Assembly: GCA_947476325.1 (NCBI GenBank)
Contig: CANJPZ010000002.1
Location: forward strand, 289,725-353,724
Direction of reading: 5' to 3'
Source: Caulobacteraceae bacterium
GTDB lineage: Bacteria; Pseudomonadota; Alphaproteobacteria; Caulobacterales; Caulobacteraceae
DNA length: 64,000 nt
Made by a program: the position numbers and the translations under genes. The notes under the pieces are model-generated. The model made no database searches, was not told the origin of the DNA, and worked only from the letters and a program-made list of their open reading frames with translations. Below, piece after piece: positions 1 through 8,613 of the stretch (position 1 is the stretch's first letter; every line of letters begins with the position of its first letter).

Positions 1-541
1 CCCTGGCCTGCTCGATGATCAGACGGATGTTGACCCGGTTCTGGATGCCCAGACCTGAGCCGATCGGCGCTGCTGCCGGCATGATGGCCGATGCTCCCGC
101 CTCTTCCAGTTTCTTGGCGAAGACGACGTCGTCGGTGCAATAGACCATGACGTCAAAGCCCTCGGCGACCAGCAGCTTGAGCGCGCGCAAGGTTTCTTCC
201 ATATCCGGATAGAGGTGGACGGTGTTCGAGAGCACTTCCAGCTTGACCAGGCTCCAGCCGCCTGCCTCACGCGCCAACCGCAGTGTGCGCACCGCCTCCT
301 CGCCGGTGAAGCACCCCGCTGTATTGGGCAGATAAGTGAACTCGTCGGGCTTGACGAAATCCGCCAGCATCGGCTGGCTGGGGTCGGACAGATTGACGCG
401 CCGCAGGGCGACCGTCACGATTTCGGCGCCGGACGCCTTCGCGGCCGCTGCGTTGAGGGCATAGTCCTTGTACTTGCCCGTCCCGATGATCAGCCGGGAG
501 GAAAAGGTGCGTCCCGCGACGCTCCAGGTGTCTTCGGTCAT
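1..541 (-). CDS. thiG: Thiazole synthase ThiG (3' end cut off by the window edge)
   Basis: ThiG forms the thiazole phosphate ring of thiamine from deoxyxylulose phosphate, dehydroglycine and the ThiS thiocarboxylate. The translation starts MTEDTWSVAGR and carries the family segments RLIIGTGKYKD, PNTAGC near residue 88, KLEVL and IMPAAAPIGSG. The reading frame is open to base 1, so about 180 residues of a protein usually near 255-260 are visible. The ATG at 539-541 lies only 3 nt after the thiS stop, so the two genes are coupled. The lysine of the KLEVL segment is the expected Schiff-base residue of the family. The missing C-terminus is a window effect and gives no sign of a broken gene. Confidence 0.95.
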   Translation of the reverse strand, partial: MTEDTWSVAGRTFSSRLIIGTGKYKDYALNAAAAKASGAEIVTVALRRVNLSDPSQPMLADFVKPDEFTYLPNTAGCFTGEEAVRTLRLAREAGGWSLVKLEVLSNTVHLYPDMEETLRALKLLVAEGFDVMVYCTDDVVFAKKLEEAGASAIMPAAAPIGSGLGIQNRVNIRLIIEQAR

Positions 542-544
542 GGC

Positions 545-745
545 TCAGCCTCCCCCGATGAAGTGAACGATTTCAATCCGGTCGCCGTCAGACAGGCGGG
601 CCTGGGCATAGATGGACCGGGGGACAATCTCGAGATTGCGTTCGACCGCGACCTTGCGGGCGTCCAGGCCCAGGGCGGCGACCAGGGCGGCGATATCGCC
701 GACCGCGTCAAATACCCTGTTCTCGCCGTTGATCGTCAGTCTCAT
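545..745 (-). CDS. thiS: Sulfur carrier protein ThiS
   Basis: Small ubiquitin-like sulfur carrier for thiazole synthesis, 66 residues, which is the normal family size. It begins MRLTINGE and ends in the diagnostic Gly-Gly tail (HFIGGG), the C-terminus that is adenylated and thiocarboxylated. The open frame runs further upstream to 841, but the ATG at 743-745 is preceded by a GAGG ribosome-binding site and gives the expected family start. It is followed immediately by thiG. I looked for a TPP riboswitch in the 150 bp upstream and did not find the conserved thi-box sequence. Confidence 0.93.
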   Translation of the reverse strand: MRLTINGENRVFDAVGDIAALVAALGLDARKVAVERNLEIVPRSIYAQARLSDGDRIEIVHFIGGG

Positions 746-897
746 GGTCCTCAACCTTGCTACAGCGCTTGTTAGCCCGGCGGCCTGACGATACAAGGGC
801 GCCTTGGAGGAAAATGGGGTCAAGGCCCGGACAATGAACACCGCCGCCGGAACAGACGCGGCATCCCAGTCGGCTTAACAGCAAGGTTTCCTTTTCT

Positions 898-1395
898 ATG
901 CCCGATCCCAAAGCCACGGACGCCCAGATTGAGGCGGACCCCGTGATCGACACGCGTCTCGTGCGCAAACTGGCCGGCATCCTCACCGCGACCGGTCTGA
1001 CCGAGATCGAAGTTGAGCAGGGAGCCCTGAGGATCAGGGTGGCCCGTCAGGCCAGCCAGATCACCATGGCCGCTCCGCTTCCCGTCGCCCACGCGCCCGC
1101 CCACGTTGCTGCTGCTGCGCCCGTCGCCGCCGCAGATGCGCCTGCCGCCGCCCCCGCACGGGGCGAGCCGGTCAAGTCGCCGATGGTCGGCACCACCTAT
1201 CTGTCGCCGCAACCCGGCGCCGAGCCCTTCGTCAAGGTCGGTGACAAGGTCACGGCCGGCCAGACGATCCTGATCGTCGAGGCTATGAAGACCATGAACC
1301 CGATCCCCGCGCCACGCAGCGGCACGGTGCTGCAGGTGCTCGTGACGGACGGTCAGCCGGTCGAATTCGGCGAGCCGCTCCTGGTTCTGGAATAG
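898..1395 (+). CDS. accB: Biotin carboxyl carrier protein of acetyl-CoA carboxylase
   Basis: AccB carries biotin between the carboxylase and carboxyltransferase halves of acetyl-CoA carboxylase, the first committed step of fatty acid synthesis, in the cytoplasm. The 165-residue product has an N-terminal helical region (about 15-55), an Ala/Pro-rich flexible linker (about 56-90) and a biotinyl domain (91-165) with the biotinylation motif EAMKTMN, Lys131 being the expected modified residue. The second residue after the lysine is Met as usual; the Thr at 132 is a mild variant of the common EAMKMMN. accC follows 10 nt downstream, so the two are co-transcribed. The 152-bp region shared with divergent thiS should hold both promoters. 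Confidence 0.97.
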   Translation: MPDPKATDAQIEADPVIDTRLVRKLAGILTATGLTEIEVEQGALRIRVARQASQITMAAPLPVAHAPAHVAAAAPVAAADAPAAAPARGEPVKSPMVGTTYLSPQPGAEPFVKVGDKVTAGQTILIVEAMKTMNPIPAPRSGTVLQVLVTDGQPVEFGEPLLVLE

Positions 1396-1405
1396 GCGCG
1401 CCCGG

Positions 1406-2761
1406 GTGTTTGAAAAAATCCTGATCGCCAACCGGGGCGAGATCGCGCTCCGCATTCACCGGGCGTGCAAGGAGATGGGCATCGCCACGGTTGCCGTCCA
1501 CTCCGAAGCTGACGCCGGCGCCATGTGGGTTCGCCTGGCGGACGAAAGTGTCTGCATTGGCCCCGCCGCGGCTTCAAAGAGCTATCTCAACATCCCTTCC
1601 ATCCTGGCGGCTGCCGAGATCACCGGCGCACAGGCTATCCACCCCGGATACGGTTTCCTCTCCGAAAACGCCCGCTTTGCCGAGATCGTTGAGGCCCACG
1701 GCCTGACCTTTATCGGCCCCAAGGCCGACCACATCCGGATGATGGGTGACAAGATCACCGCCAAGGTGGTGGCCAAGGGCGCCGGAATTCCTTGCGTTCC
1801 CGGCTCCGACGGCGCGCTTGAAACCAAAGAAGAGGCCATCGCCGCAGCGGCCGGCATCGGCTTTCCGGTGCTGATCAAGGCCGCGGCCGGTGGCGGCGGG
1901 CGCGGCATGCGCGTGGCTGCAACCGCCGATGACCTGCTCGAAGCCGTAACTGCCGCGCGCAACGAAGCCAGGTCGGCCTTTGGCAACGACGCGGTCTACA
2001 TGGAGCGCTATCTCCAGACTCCGCGACACATCGAAATCCAGGTCATCGCTGACGCCTTCGGTAATGTGGTGCATCTGGGCGAGCGCGATTGTTCGCTGCA
2101 GCGTCGTCACCAGAAAATGCTTGAAGAGGCCCCCTCGCCCGCCCTCGACGCCAGGGGCCGCGACGCCATTGGCAAGATCGTCGTCGATGCGATCAAAAAG
2201 ATCGGCTACCTGGGCGTCGGCACGGTCGAGTTCCTGTGGGAAAATGGCGAGTTCTTCTTCATCGAGATGAACACCCGCCTTCAGGTGGAGCACCCGATCA
2301 CCGAGGCTATCACCGGCATCGATATCGTTCGCGAGCAGATCCAGATCGCCGCCGGTCTGCCGCTGTCCTTCACCCAGAAGGACGTGGTCTTCGAAGGCCA
2401 CGCCATCGAGTGCCGGATAAACGCCGAAAACCCGCGCACCTTCACGCCGTCGCCCGGAATGGTCACCGACTTCCATGCCCCCGGCGGGCTTGGCGTGCGC
2501 CTCGATAGCGCGCTCTACACCGGCTATGTCATGCCGCCCTACTACGACAGCCTGGCAGGCAAGCTGATTGTCCACGGCCGTGACCGGGCCGAATGCATCG
2601 CCCGCCTGCGCCGCTCGCTGGGCGAGATGGTGGTCGGCGGAATCGAGACCACCATTCCCCTGTTCCAGGACCTGCTGGTTCAGCCGGACATCCTGTCGGG
2701 CGCCTACAACATCCACTGGCTTGAAAAGTGGATCGCCGCGGAGGCTGCCGCCGCGCCGTGA
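1406..2761 (+). CDS. accC: Biotin carboxylase subunit of acetyl-CoA carboxylase
   Basis: AccC carboxylates the biotin on AccB using ATP and bicarbonate. At 451 residues it has the usual family length. The N-terminal domain starts [13 protein letters not shown]; the ATP-grasp glycine-rich loop GGGGRGM lies at 162-168; the conserved [11 protein letters not shown] segment (active-site Glu and Arg) lies near residue 290; FTPSPG and YYDSLAGKL follow in the C-terminal domain. The start is a GTG at 1406, 10 nt after the accB stop. The stop overlaps the GTG start of aat (GTGA), suggesting translational coupling of a three-gene unit accB-accC-aat. Confidence 0.97.
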   Translation: MFEKILIANRGEIALRIHRACKEMGIATVAVHSEADAGAMWVRLADESVCIGPAAASKSYLNIPSILAAAEITGAQAIHPGYGFLSENARFAEIVEAHGLTFIGPKADHIRMMGDKITAKVVAKGAGIPCVPGSDGALETKEEAIAAAAGIGFPVLIKAAAGGGGRGMRVAATADDLLEAVTAARNEARSAFGNDAVYMERYLQTPRHIEIQVIADAFGNVVHLGERDCSLQRRHQKMLEEAPSPALDARGRDAIGKIVVDAIKKIGYLGVGTVEFLWENGEFFFIEMNTRLQVEHPITEAITGIDIVREQIQIAAGLPLSFTQKDVVFEGHAIECRINAENPRTFTPSPGMVTDFHAPGGLGVRLDSALYTGYVMPPYYDSLAGKLIVHGRDRAECIARLRRSLGEMVVGGIETTIPLFQDLLVQPDILSGAYNIHWLEKWIAAEAAAAP

Positions 2762-3363
2762 CGGGCCTTACCGCCGATGATCTGATCGAATGCTACCGCC
2801 GGGGTGTCTTTCCCATGGGCGAGGCCCGGGACGACCCCCAGATCATGATCGTCGAGCCACGTTTGAGAGGTATCATCGATCCGGCCACGTTTCATGTGCC
2901 GCGGAGGCTGGCCCGCCTTGTGCGTTCGAACGACTTTCAGATCACCGTCGACCAGGCCTTTGACGAGGTGGTCGCTGCCTGCGCGGCCGAAACCAGTGAT
3001 CGGGCAGAGACGTGGATCAACCAACCTATCCGGGCGCTTTATGGCGAACTGTATCGGCGCGGCGCGGCCCACAGCATCGAGGTACGCAAGGATGGGGTTC
3101 TGGTAGGCGGTCTCTACGGGGTTACGCTTGGGGGAGCCTTCTTTGGCGAGAGCATGTTCTCAACGGCGACCGACGCCAGCAAGGTTGCGCTGGTTCAGCT
3201 GGTCGCCCGTATGAAGCGCGGCGGATACGTCCTGCTCGACTGTCAGTTCAAGACGCCTCATCTGTCCCAGTTCGGTACGCAGGAAATTCCCCAGGCGGAC
3301 TACCTGTCGATCTTGAAAGAGGCCTTGAAGTCCAGCGGTGATTTCGGGGCGGCAGACCCTTAA
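2758..3363 (+). CDS. aat: Leucyl/phenylalanyl-tRNA--protein transferase
   Basis: Aat transfers Leu or Phe from aminoacyl-tRNA to the N-terminus of proteins starting with Arg or Lys, marking them for ClpS/ClpAP degradation (bacterial N-end rule). The 201-residue product shows the family segments [35 protein letters not shown] and the C-terminal LLDCQF. The frame is open upstream inside accC, but the start is most likely the GTG at 2758, which overlaps the accC stop as GTGA and gives the usual N-terminus just before [10 protein letters not shown]. The stop overlaps the convergent downstream gene by 4 nt. Confidence 0.94.
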   Translation: MTGLTADDLIECYRRGVFPMGEARDDPQIMIVEPRLRGIIDPATFHVPRRLARLVRSNDFQITVDQAFDEVVAACAAETSDRAETWINQPIRALYGELYRRGAAHSIEVRKDGVLVGGLYGVTLGGAFFGESMFSTATDASKVALVQLVARMKRGGYVLLDCQFKTPHLSQFGTQEIPQADYLSILKEALKSSGDFGAADP

Positions 3364-4157
3364 CCCTGCGGCGGGGGACCGCTGCCCAGCGCGGCGTCGA
3401 TGAGTTCGCCCGCAAAAGCATTGTCGTCCCTGACTGACCTCCTGAAGGGGATGCCGCGCCGCCAGGCTTCGGGCGCTTCGGGATGGATCCCGGACAGCAC
3501 CACAAAGCCCTTGCCGTATGCGCCCTGCGCAACGGCGGGCGTGCCGTCGGGATATCGGGCGACCACATCACCCCAGCCGCTCAGGTCCGGGCCGTCTTCC
3601 CAATACTGGTCGAGGGCCCTTCCCTGCGCGTCGGTGACTAAGACGGCGGCTTTCCGAACGCCCCGTGCTTCAGCGCTGTAGAATCGGAATCGAACGCCGG
3701 AGGTGAGATTCACGCTGTTGAAGACGGAATCGCTGGCGAAGAAGGCACCGGCGCACAGGCCAAGATAGTTCATGCCCTCATCGACCGCCTGGCGAATATT
3801 GGCCGTGGCGGTGGTGGTGACGCTGTTGCCGATGTCGATGAAATTGCCACCGGGAACGATGAGCAGGCGGTAGGAGCGCAGCTGCGCGACATCAAGCCGG
3901 TTCAGCTGATCGGAATCGGCGATCGCGTAGGCAAGACCGCGCCGATCCAGCACCGCCTCGACGGCCGCAACGTCACGGGGCGATGTCCCTTTTCCCTCAA
4001 ACAACAGAACGGGCGCAAAGGCGCCTGGCAAGCTGGCGCCATGATGCGGCAAACCGTTCCAGTCCAGACGGTCGTGACAGCCGGCCAGAGCAAGACAGAA
4101 AAAGATGATGATCTTCGGCAAGGATCTGAATTGGCCAGAACCGAAGGAAGCCGGCAT
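3360..4157 (-). CDS. Putative lipoprotein with BPL_N / class I glutamine amidotransferase-like domain
   Basis: Function unknown. The N-terminus is a basic/hydrophobic signal with a lipobox LAGC (Cys27), so export and lipid anchoring are inferred. Residues about 48-150 look like the flavodoxin-like half of a class I glutamine amidotransferase or the BPL_N family: strand LLFEGKG, LLIVPGGNF near 98, and a nucleophile-elbow YLGLCAGAFF with Cys135. Such domains are often annotated 'BPL-N domain protein'; the substrate is not known. The ATG at 4157 leaves a rather long n-region before the hydrophobic core, so an internal TTG start near residue 13 is possible. It ends tail-to-tail with aat, overlapping 4 nt, and lies 8 nt downstream of the DUF2155 gene, so it may belong to that minus-strand unit. 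Confidence 0.7.
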   Translation of the reverse strand: MPASFGSGQFRSLPKIIIFFCLALAGCHDRLDWNGLPHHGASLPGAFAPVLLFEGKGTSPRDVAAVEAVLDRRGLAYAIADSDQLNRLDVAQLRSYRLLIVPGGNFIDIGNSVTTTATANIRQAVDEGMNYLGLCAGAFFASDSVFNSVNLTSGVRFRFYSAEARGVRKAAVLVTDAQGRALDQYWEDGPDLSGWGDVVARYPDGTPAVAQGAYGKGFVVLSGIHPEAPEAWRRGIPFRRSVRDDNAFAGELIDAALGSGPPPQG

Positions 4158-4165
4158 GGGCGCAG

Positions 4166-4774
4166 CTAGGGAGCGGTTTTCGGAGGTGAAGCCGGCTTCG
4201 GCGCCGCGGCGACGGGTGGCGGCGCATCGGTCCTGCAGGAGACCAGCCAGGCGTCATAGACCGGGTGCTCGATCGGCGAGACACTGGGCGAGGACGCATA
4301 CATCCAGCCTTTGAAAACTGATTTTCGCGCCGGCTTTGCGCGCCCGGCCGGCGTGGGCGGCTGAGAATCAACTTCCATGTGGGCGATGAAGTCCTGGTCC
4401 AGTTCGCCCGGCGCGGTCGCCTCGCAGGCATGCAGGGTGAAAATCAGTGACTTGTACTGAACCGGACGATCAAGACGCACTTCGAAACGGTTGGTCTCGG
4501 TGGTGATTTTGTCGACCACCTGGACAACGGCGATCGGGAATCGCGCGCGCGAAGTTGGAACCGGCGCCTTGGGCGCAGCCTTGGGAGCTTCAGGTGCGGC
4601 CTCGATCTTCAGAGGCGCCGCTGGCGGGGGCGGACCCGCGGGGGTCTCCGTCGCCTTGGAGCCTTCGATCGGTCCCGGCGGCGTTTCCTGCGGGATGCCC
4701 GGTTGGGCCAGCGCAACACTCGCGCAGGTGCCCAGCGCCGCGAGCGCAACAATCAGTCGCTCGGCTGGGCGCAT
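4166..4774 (-). CDS. DUF2155 domain protein (exported)
   Basis: A 202-residue secreted or periplasmic protein of unknown function. It has a cleavable signal peptide ending near VALAQPG, a long Pro/Ala/Lys-rich linker (about 30-75), and a C-terminal DUF2155 domain starting around residue 80 with VQVVDKITTET, a central Cys in the LHACEA segment and a second in LVSCR. The family is typically alphaproteobacterial and found beside aat and the NDUFA12 gene, exactly as here. The start is the second of two in-frame codons (GTG 4777, ATG 4774), 8 nt after the NDUFA12 stop. Confidence 0.82.
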   Translation of the reverse strand: MRPAERLIVALAALGTCASVALAQPGIPQETPPGPIEGSKATETPAGPPPPAAPLKIEAAPEAPKAAPKAPVPTSRARFPIAVVQVVDKITTETNRFEVRLDRPVQYKSLIFTLHACEATAPGELDQDFIAHMEVDSQPPTPAGRAKPARKSVFKGWMYASSPSVSPIEHPVYDAWLVSCRTDAPPPVAAAPKPASPPKTAP

Positions 4775-4782
4775 CACGCCGC

Positions 4783-5178
4783 CTACTCCGGCGTCCAGGC
4801 CTGATAGTCGCCGGTCGCGTGGGGCCGTTTGCCCGAACGCGAAATTGATCCCTCGGGACGCCAGGCGCCGGTAGTGCCAGTCATGTTGGGCTCGTGATCC
4901 TGTTCCCAGGCCTTGCGCGGCAACGGATCTTCAGTGGGCGGCAGGTCAAAGGTGTAGTGCAGCCAGCCGTGCCACTCCGCCGGCACCTTCGACGCTTCCG
5001 CATAGCCGGAATAGATCACCCAGCGGCGCTTGCGGTTGTCGTATGAGTCCTTGGTATCGCGGGCCTCGAAATAGGTGTTGCCCAGGTCATCCTGGCCGAC
5101 CTTGACGGCGCGACGGCCGATATGAAACCGGGTGCCCAGAGAGGCGCCATTCCACCACGTAAAAATTGCCCTGAGCAC
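4783..5178 (-). CDS. NDUFA12-family NADH:ubiquinone oxidoreductase accessory subunit
   Basis: Homologue of the mitochondrial complex I accessory subunit NDUFA12 (B17.2), found in alphaproteobacteria, where it associates with the NADH dehydrogenase at the inner membrane. Visible family motifs are FTWWNGASLGT at the N-terminus, GNTYFEA, RWVIYSGYAEASKVPAEWHGW and LHYTFDLPP. The longest frame starts at a TTG (5187) that sits only 1 nt after an AAGGA sequence; the GTG at 5178 is 10 nt from the same AAGGA and gives an N-terminus resembling the family, so I chose it (131 residues). It is the first gene of a unit with the DUF2155 protein. Confidence 0.88.
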   Translation of the reverse strand: MLRAIFTWWNGASLGTRFHIGRRAVKVGQDDLGNTYFEARDTKDSYDNRKRRWVIYSGYAEASKVPAEWHGWLHYTFDLPPTEDPLPRKAWEQDHEPNMTGTTGAWRPEGSISRSGKRPHATGDYQAWTPE

Positions 5179-5272
5179 GCTGCGCAAATCCTTGGCTTGA
5201 CCCGATCCGACGGTCTCATGACTTATAGGGCGGCACCCGTCCCCGGTCCAGCGCGCTGAACCGGTCGAATTA

Positions 5273-5288
5273 CCACTACTAATTGTGG
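5273..5288. promoter_or_regulatory. Possible NrdR-box-like palindrome
   Basis: The 16 bases CCACTACTAATTGTGG have CCAC/GTGG arms and agree with 11 of 16 positions of the NrdR box consensus as I recall it (ACACwATATATwGTGT). A poorer partner lies at about 5307-5322; the 34-bp offset is a little more than the usual pair spacing. The site is about 90 bp upstream of a gene related to class II ribonucleotide reductase, which makes NrdR a natural candidate. It remains a weak call. Confidence 0.3.
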
Positions 5289-5375
5289 ATTACTGGCCCG
5301 CGCACCCCCACATCTATTGTTCCCAGGGCCGAGGCGGCCTAGGTTTGCGGCAAGCTGACAGCGGAGAACAAGCCC

Positions 5376-8021
5376 GTGCGCTTCGATGGACGATTCGCCA
5401 AACTTTGGGGTACGGGCGCCCAGATGCGACGCCGGACGATCGAGCGCAGCAACGAGGTCGCTACGGTCAACGCCCCAAGCGAGTGGACGACCGCGCGTCT
5501 GGAAGCCTGGCTGGACTGGGCAGCCGAGCAACCCCATGCCGAAGGCGCCGGCCCCTTGCTGGGCGCCGGCGCCGCACGCCTGGCCGCCCGGGGCCAGACG
5601 GCCGGCCTGTTCGACTCCGCGGCGGCAGAGGTGTTTCGCGCCGATTTGTTTGCCAGCATGGCGCTTGGACTCGCCGCGCCCGCCCTGGCCGCACCTTATG
5701 CCCCACAGCCGCCGATCGTTGAAGTTGGTGCGGTTGAATACGGCCAGGCTCTGATCGCGCACCTGTCCGTTCATCGCGGCGTAAAGGCTGCGGAATCCGC
5801 CGTCCGGGTCGCCGGACCGCGACTCCAGGCGGTGATGGACGCCGTCACCCGATGTGACGGACCCGCCGGTGCCTGCGCTGACCCCCGGCAGAACACAGCT
5901 CTGGCCAGGGCAGCCCTGGCGGCTCGGGAGACCGGATGCGCAGATGCACTGATCTATCAGGCCATAGCTCTTGCCGGTGCGGGTCAGAGCGAGTGGCGTT
6001 CAGCTTTTTCTCCTCCGACCCAGCCCTTGCCGTTCATCGCAGCCGCTGATCGATCCCTGACCGATGCGGGTCATCCAGACGCCGCCCGCGCCGCGATGGC
6101 CGGATGGGAAGCGGGGGACGTGATCGTAGCCTTCGATATGCCCGCCGCCGAAGCCGTAGCCCGGCAAAACGCCGCGCCTCACGCGGCAATCAATGCCTTC
6201 GCTTTTTTTTCGGCCGGTCTGGAAGATCTTGAAGGCTTTGCCGCCTGTATACGCCTGTGGACTACAGCCCTGGATCTTGATGCCCTGGGCGGTTGGCGCG
6301 CTGTTGGACTGGCCCTGGGCGGCCTCGGCGACGTGCTGGCTTCACGAAATCTGGCATTCTCAAACGACGCTGGCCGTGCAGCGGCAGCGGCCATCCAGGC
6401 CTATGCCACCGGTGTCGCCCTGCAAACTTCCGCAGAACTTTCGAAGGCGCTCGGCGCCTATGCAGAGTTTGGTGCGGAACGAGACGAAAAGCTGGAGTCC
6501 ATCGACGGGCGACTGGCCAGAGCCCGCACCTTGCCGCAATCGCCTGTCGTGACGGCTGCGGTCGAGGCTTTGAGCATGGCCAGGGCCGCCGTCGAGCGTC
6601 ACGGCCTACGCAATGCAGAGATCACGGCACTGTTCGATGATGAGGACCTGGCCTTGCGCCTGGGGGGCCGCACCCTTGCCGCCTCGCCCTGGACGGGCCC
6701 GCTTGACCTTGCTGAAACGGAAGACGGTGAGGTCTATCCAACGCTTTCGACCGCCGCAATCGCGGGCCTGTCCAGTCTCGGTGTCGATCTATCGGCGGCC
6801 CGAACCCGCCTGCTGGGTGCGCGGGAACTGGCCAGCGCCCCCGCCATAGACCACGCCTCCTTGCGCGCCCGGGGGCTGACCGACCACGAGATCAGCGCGA
6901 TCGAATCTGCCCTGACCAGTGCGCCGGACCTGCGCTCAGCCTTCTCGCCGGCGATAATCGGCGAAGGATTCCTGCGCGACATTCTTGGCGTCGCCGCTGG
7001 CGAGCTGGAAGACCCCGCCTTTGACGCCCTTTCCGCTCTTGGCTTTTCAAAGAGTGAAATCGCCCAGGCCGAGGCTCACGTTTTCGGCGCGGGAGTTCTG
7101 GCAGGACTTGAAGGGCTCAATGATCCTTCCGTGTTCACGTCCGCCGCCCAACTGGATACGGCGTCACGCCTGGCGATGATTGCGGCTCTGGAAGCCTTCA
7201 CCGACGCGCCCTCGACCCAGGCGCTGTCCCTGTCCTGGGACAGTGAACCTGGGCTGGCCGTGCGTCTTCAGTCGGCGGCGGCCCGGGCGGGCCTGCGGGC
7301 GATCGCGGTGCGGCGCGACTGGGCGCCGGCTTTCTTTGCGCTGGACCTGCCGTCCCCCGAGGCCGAGCCTGCTCGCCGGACGATGCGTGAGGCCCCACCC
7401 CAGGTTTCCGAACGGGTCGTGGAGAAGATCGTCGAGCGAGACCGCACTCGCCAGAAACTGCCGGACCGGCGCAAGGGCTATATTCAGAAGGCCAGCGTCG
7501 GCGGCCACAAGGTCTATGTGCATACCGGCGAATATGATGACGGCCAGCTGGGCGAAATCTTCATCGACATGCACAAGGAAGGGGCCGCCTTCCGCAGCCT
7601 GATGAACAACTTCGCGATCGCCATCTCCATCGGCCTGCAATATGGCGTGCCGCTGGATGAGTTCGTGGATGCCTTTGTCTTCACCCGGTTCGAGCCCGCC
7701 GGCCGCGTCGAGGGCAATGATTCCATCAAGTCGGCGACCTCGATTCTCGATTACATCTTCCGCGAGCTGGCGGTCAGCTATCTGGACCGCGATGACCTGG
7801 CCAATGCCGACCCGGACGAGTTTTCGGCCGATGGTCTCGGCTCGGGCGCCGACGAGGGACTGGCCCTGCCGCCGGCCAGCAAGTTCATCTCCAAGGGCTT
7901 CGCGCGAGGCGCGGCCCCGGACAATCTGGTGTTCCTGCCCTTTGGCGCAAAGACCGCCGAGCCGGTGCCTGGCGACTTCGCCCCTGACGGCGGTATCCTG
8001 CGCGAAGCCAACGACGAGTAG
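5376..8021 (+). CDS. TSCPD-domain protein related to the C-terminus of B12-dependent ribonucleotide reductase, lacking the catalytic core
   Basis: An 881-residue protein. From Gly701 to about 830 it matches closely the C-terminal part of alphaproteobacterial Nrd[60 protein letters not shown] and [14 protein letters not shown]. The first residues (MRFDGRFAK) also recall the NrdJ start. The region between, about 30-690, is Ala-rich, looks helical, and shows none of the class II RNR barrel features (no NxCxE active site, no radical-generating Cys region, no C-terminal CxxC pair). It cannot be a working reductase as read. A regulatory or scaffolding role with the true NrdJ, or a degenerate paralogue, are possibilities. 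The start is a GTG at 5376 behind GGAGA. The intact 2.6-kb frame with normal codon use argues against a decaying pseudogene. Confidence 0.72.
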   Translation: MRFDGRFAKLWGTGAQMRRRTIERSNEVATVNAPSEWTTARLEAWLDWAAEQPHAEGAGPLLGAGAARLAARGQTAGLFDSAAAEVFRADLFASMALGLAAPALAAPYAPQPPIVEVGAVEYGQALIAHLSVHRGVKAAESAVRVAGPRLQAVMDAVTRCDGPAGACADPRQNTALARAALAARETGCADALIYQAIALAGAGQSEWRSAFSPPTQPLPFIAAADRSLTDAGHPDAARAAMAGWEAGDVIVAFDMPAAEAVARQNAAPHAAINAFAFFSAGLEDLEGFAACIRLWTTALDLDALGGWRAVGLALGGLGDVLASRNLAFSNDAGRAAAAAIQAYATGVALQTSAELSKALGAYAEFGAERDEKLESIDGRLARARTLPQSPVVTAAVEALSMARAAVERHGLRNAEITALFDDEDLALRLGGRTLAASPWTGPLDLAETEDGEVYPTLSTAAIAGLSSLGVDLSAARTRLLGARELASAPAIDHASLRARGLTDHEISAIESALTSAPDLRSAFSPAIIGEGFLRDILGVAAGELEDPAFDALSALGFSKSEIAQAEAHVFGAGVLAGLEGLNDPSVFTSAAQLDTASRLAMIAALEAFTDAPSTQALSLSWDSEPGLAVRLQSAAARAGLRAIAVRRDWAPAFFALDLPSPEAEPARRTMREAPPQVSERVVEKIVERDRTRQKLPDRRKGYIQKASVGGHKVYVHTGEYDDGQLGEIFIDMHKEGAAFRSLMNNFAIAISIGLQYGVPLDEFVDAFVFTRFEPAGRVEGNDSIKSATSILDYIFRELAVSYLDRDDLANADPDEFSADGLGSGADEGLALPPASKFISKGFARGAAPDNLVFLPFGAKTAEPVPGDFAPDGGILREANDE

Positions 8022-8120
8022 CCGCGCTCAGGCGGACGCGGACGGGGAAATCCGGTCACCTGGCCTTAAGTTTGCGTCTTTAGGATGAATCCGACGCAAG
8101 CCACCTCAAGGTGTTCCGAT

Positions 8121-8609
8121 ATGAAGCACGTCCTGATCGCTACCGCTTTGACGGCCCTTTTGGCCGCGCCAGCTTTTGCCCAGAACCCCAGCCAGATCGC
8201 TTCGGTACAGCGCGGCGCAAGCTGTGCGGGCTGCAACCTCTTCCAGGCCGATCTGGGCGGCAAGGAATTGAAGAACAAAAATCTTTCCGGCGCTCGCCTG
8301 CGCCAGGCCGACATGAGTGCGGGCGTATTCAACAACATGAACCTGTCGCGGGCCGATCTGCGCGACGTCAACGCCTACGCTTCGGTATTTTCCTCCGCCA
8401 ACTTCACCGGCGCAAACATGGAAAACGCCACCTTCGTCGGCGCCTATCTGGAAGGCGCCAGGCTTTCCGGCGCGAACCTGGCCGGCGCAAACTTTTCGGG
8501 CGCGGAAATGGACCGGGCCAGCGGACTGACCCAAGCCCAGCTCAACAAGGCCTGCGGCGACGCCTCGACCCGCCTGCCCCGCGGCCTCCGGATTCCCGAC
8601 TGCCGCTAG
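8121..8609 (+). CDS. Exported pentapeptide-repeat protein
   Basis: A 162-residue protein with a clear signal peptide (MKHVLIATALTALLAAPAFAQ) and then a run of pentapeptide repeats of the A(D/N)LXX type from about residue 35 to 135 (ADLGG, KNLSG, ADMSA, ADLRD, ANFTG, ANLAG, ANFSG), which fold as a right-handed quadrilateral beta-helix. Two N-terminal Cys (CAGC) and two C-terminal Cys could form disulfides in the periplasm. The ATG at 8121 has AAGGTG upstream; an in-frame ATG 36 nt earlier would spoil the signal peptide. Specific function is unknown. It ends 4 nt from the convergent aspS stop. Confidence 0.85.
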   Translation: MKHVLIATALTALLAAPAFAQNPSQIASVQRGASCAGCNLFQADLGGKELKNKNLSGARLRQADMSAGVFNNMNLSRADLRDVNAYASVFSSANFTGANMENATFVGAYLEGARLSGANLAGANFSGAEMDRASGLTQAQLNKACGDASTRLPRGLRIPDCR

Positions 8610-8613
8610 GCGG

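Noticed and set aside
746..897. TPP riboswitch upstream of thiS
   Set aside because: The thi-box core (CUGAGA and the ACCUGAUC-type segment) is not present on the minus strand.
1574..2716. 380-codon minus-strand frame opposite accC
   Set aside because: Shadow of accC; no recognisable protein features.
5223..5774. 183-codon minus-strand frame covering the start of the TSCPD gene
   Set aside because: Antisense to the GTG-started gene and without signal or domain; the intergenic part looks like a promoter region.
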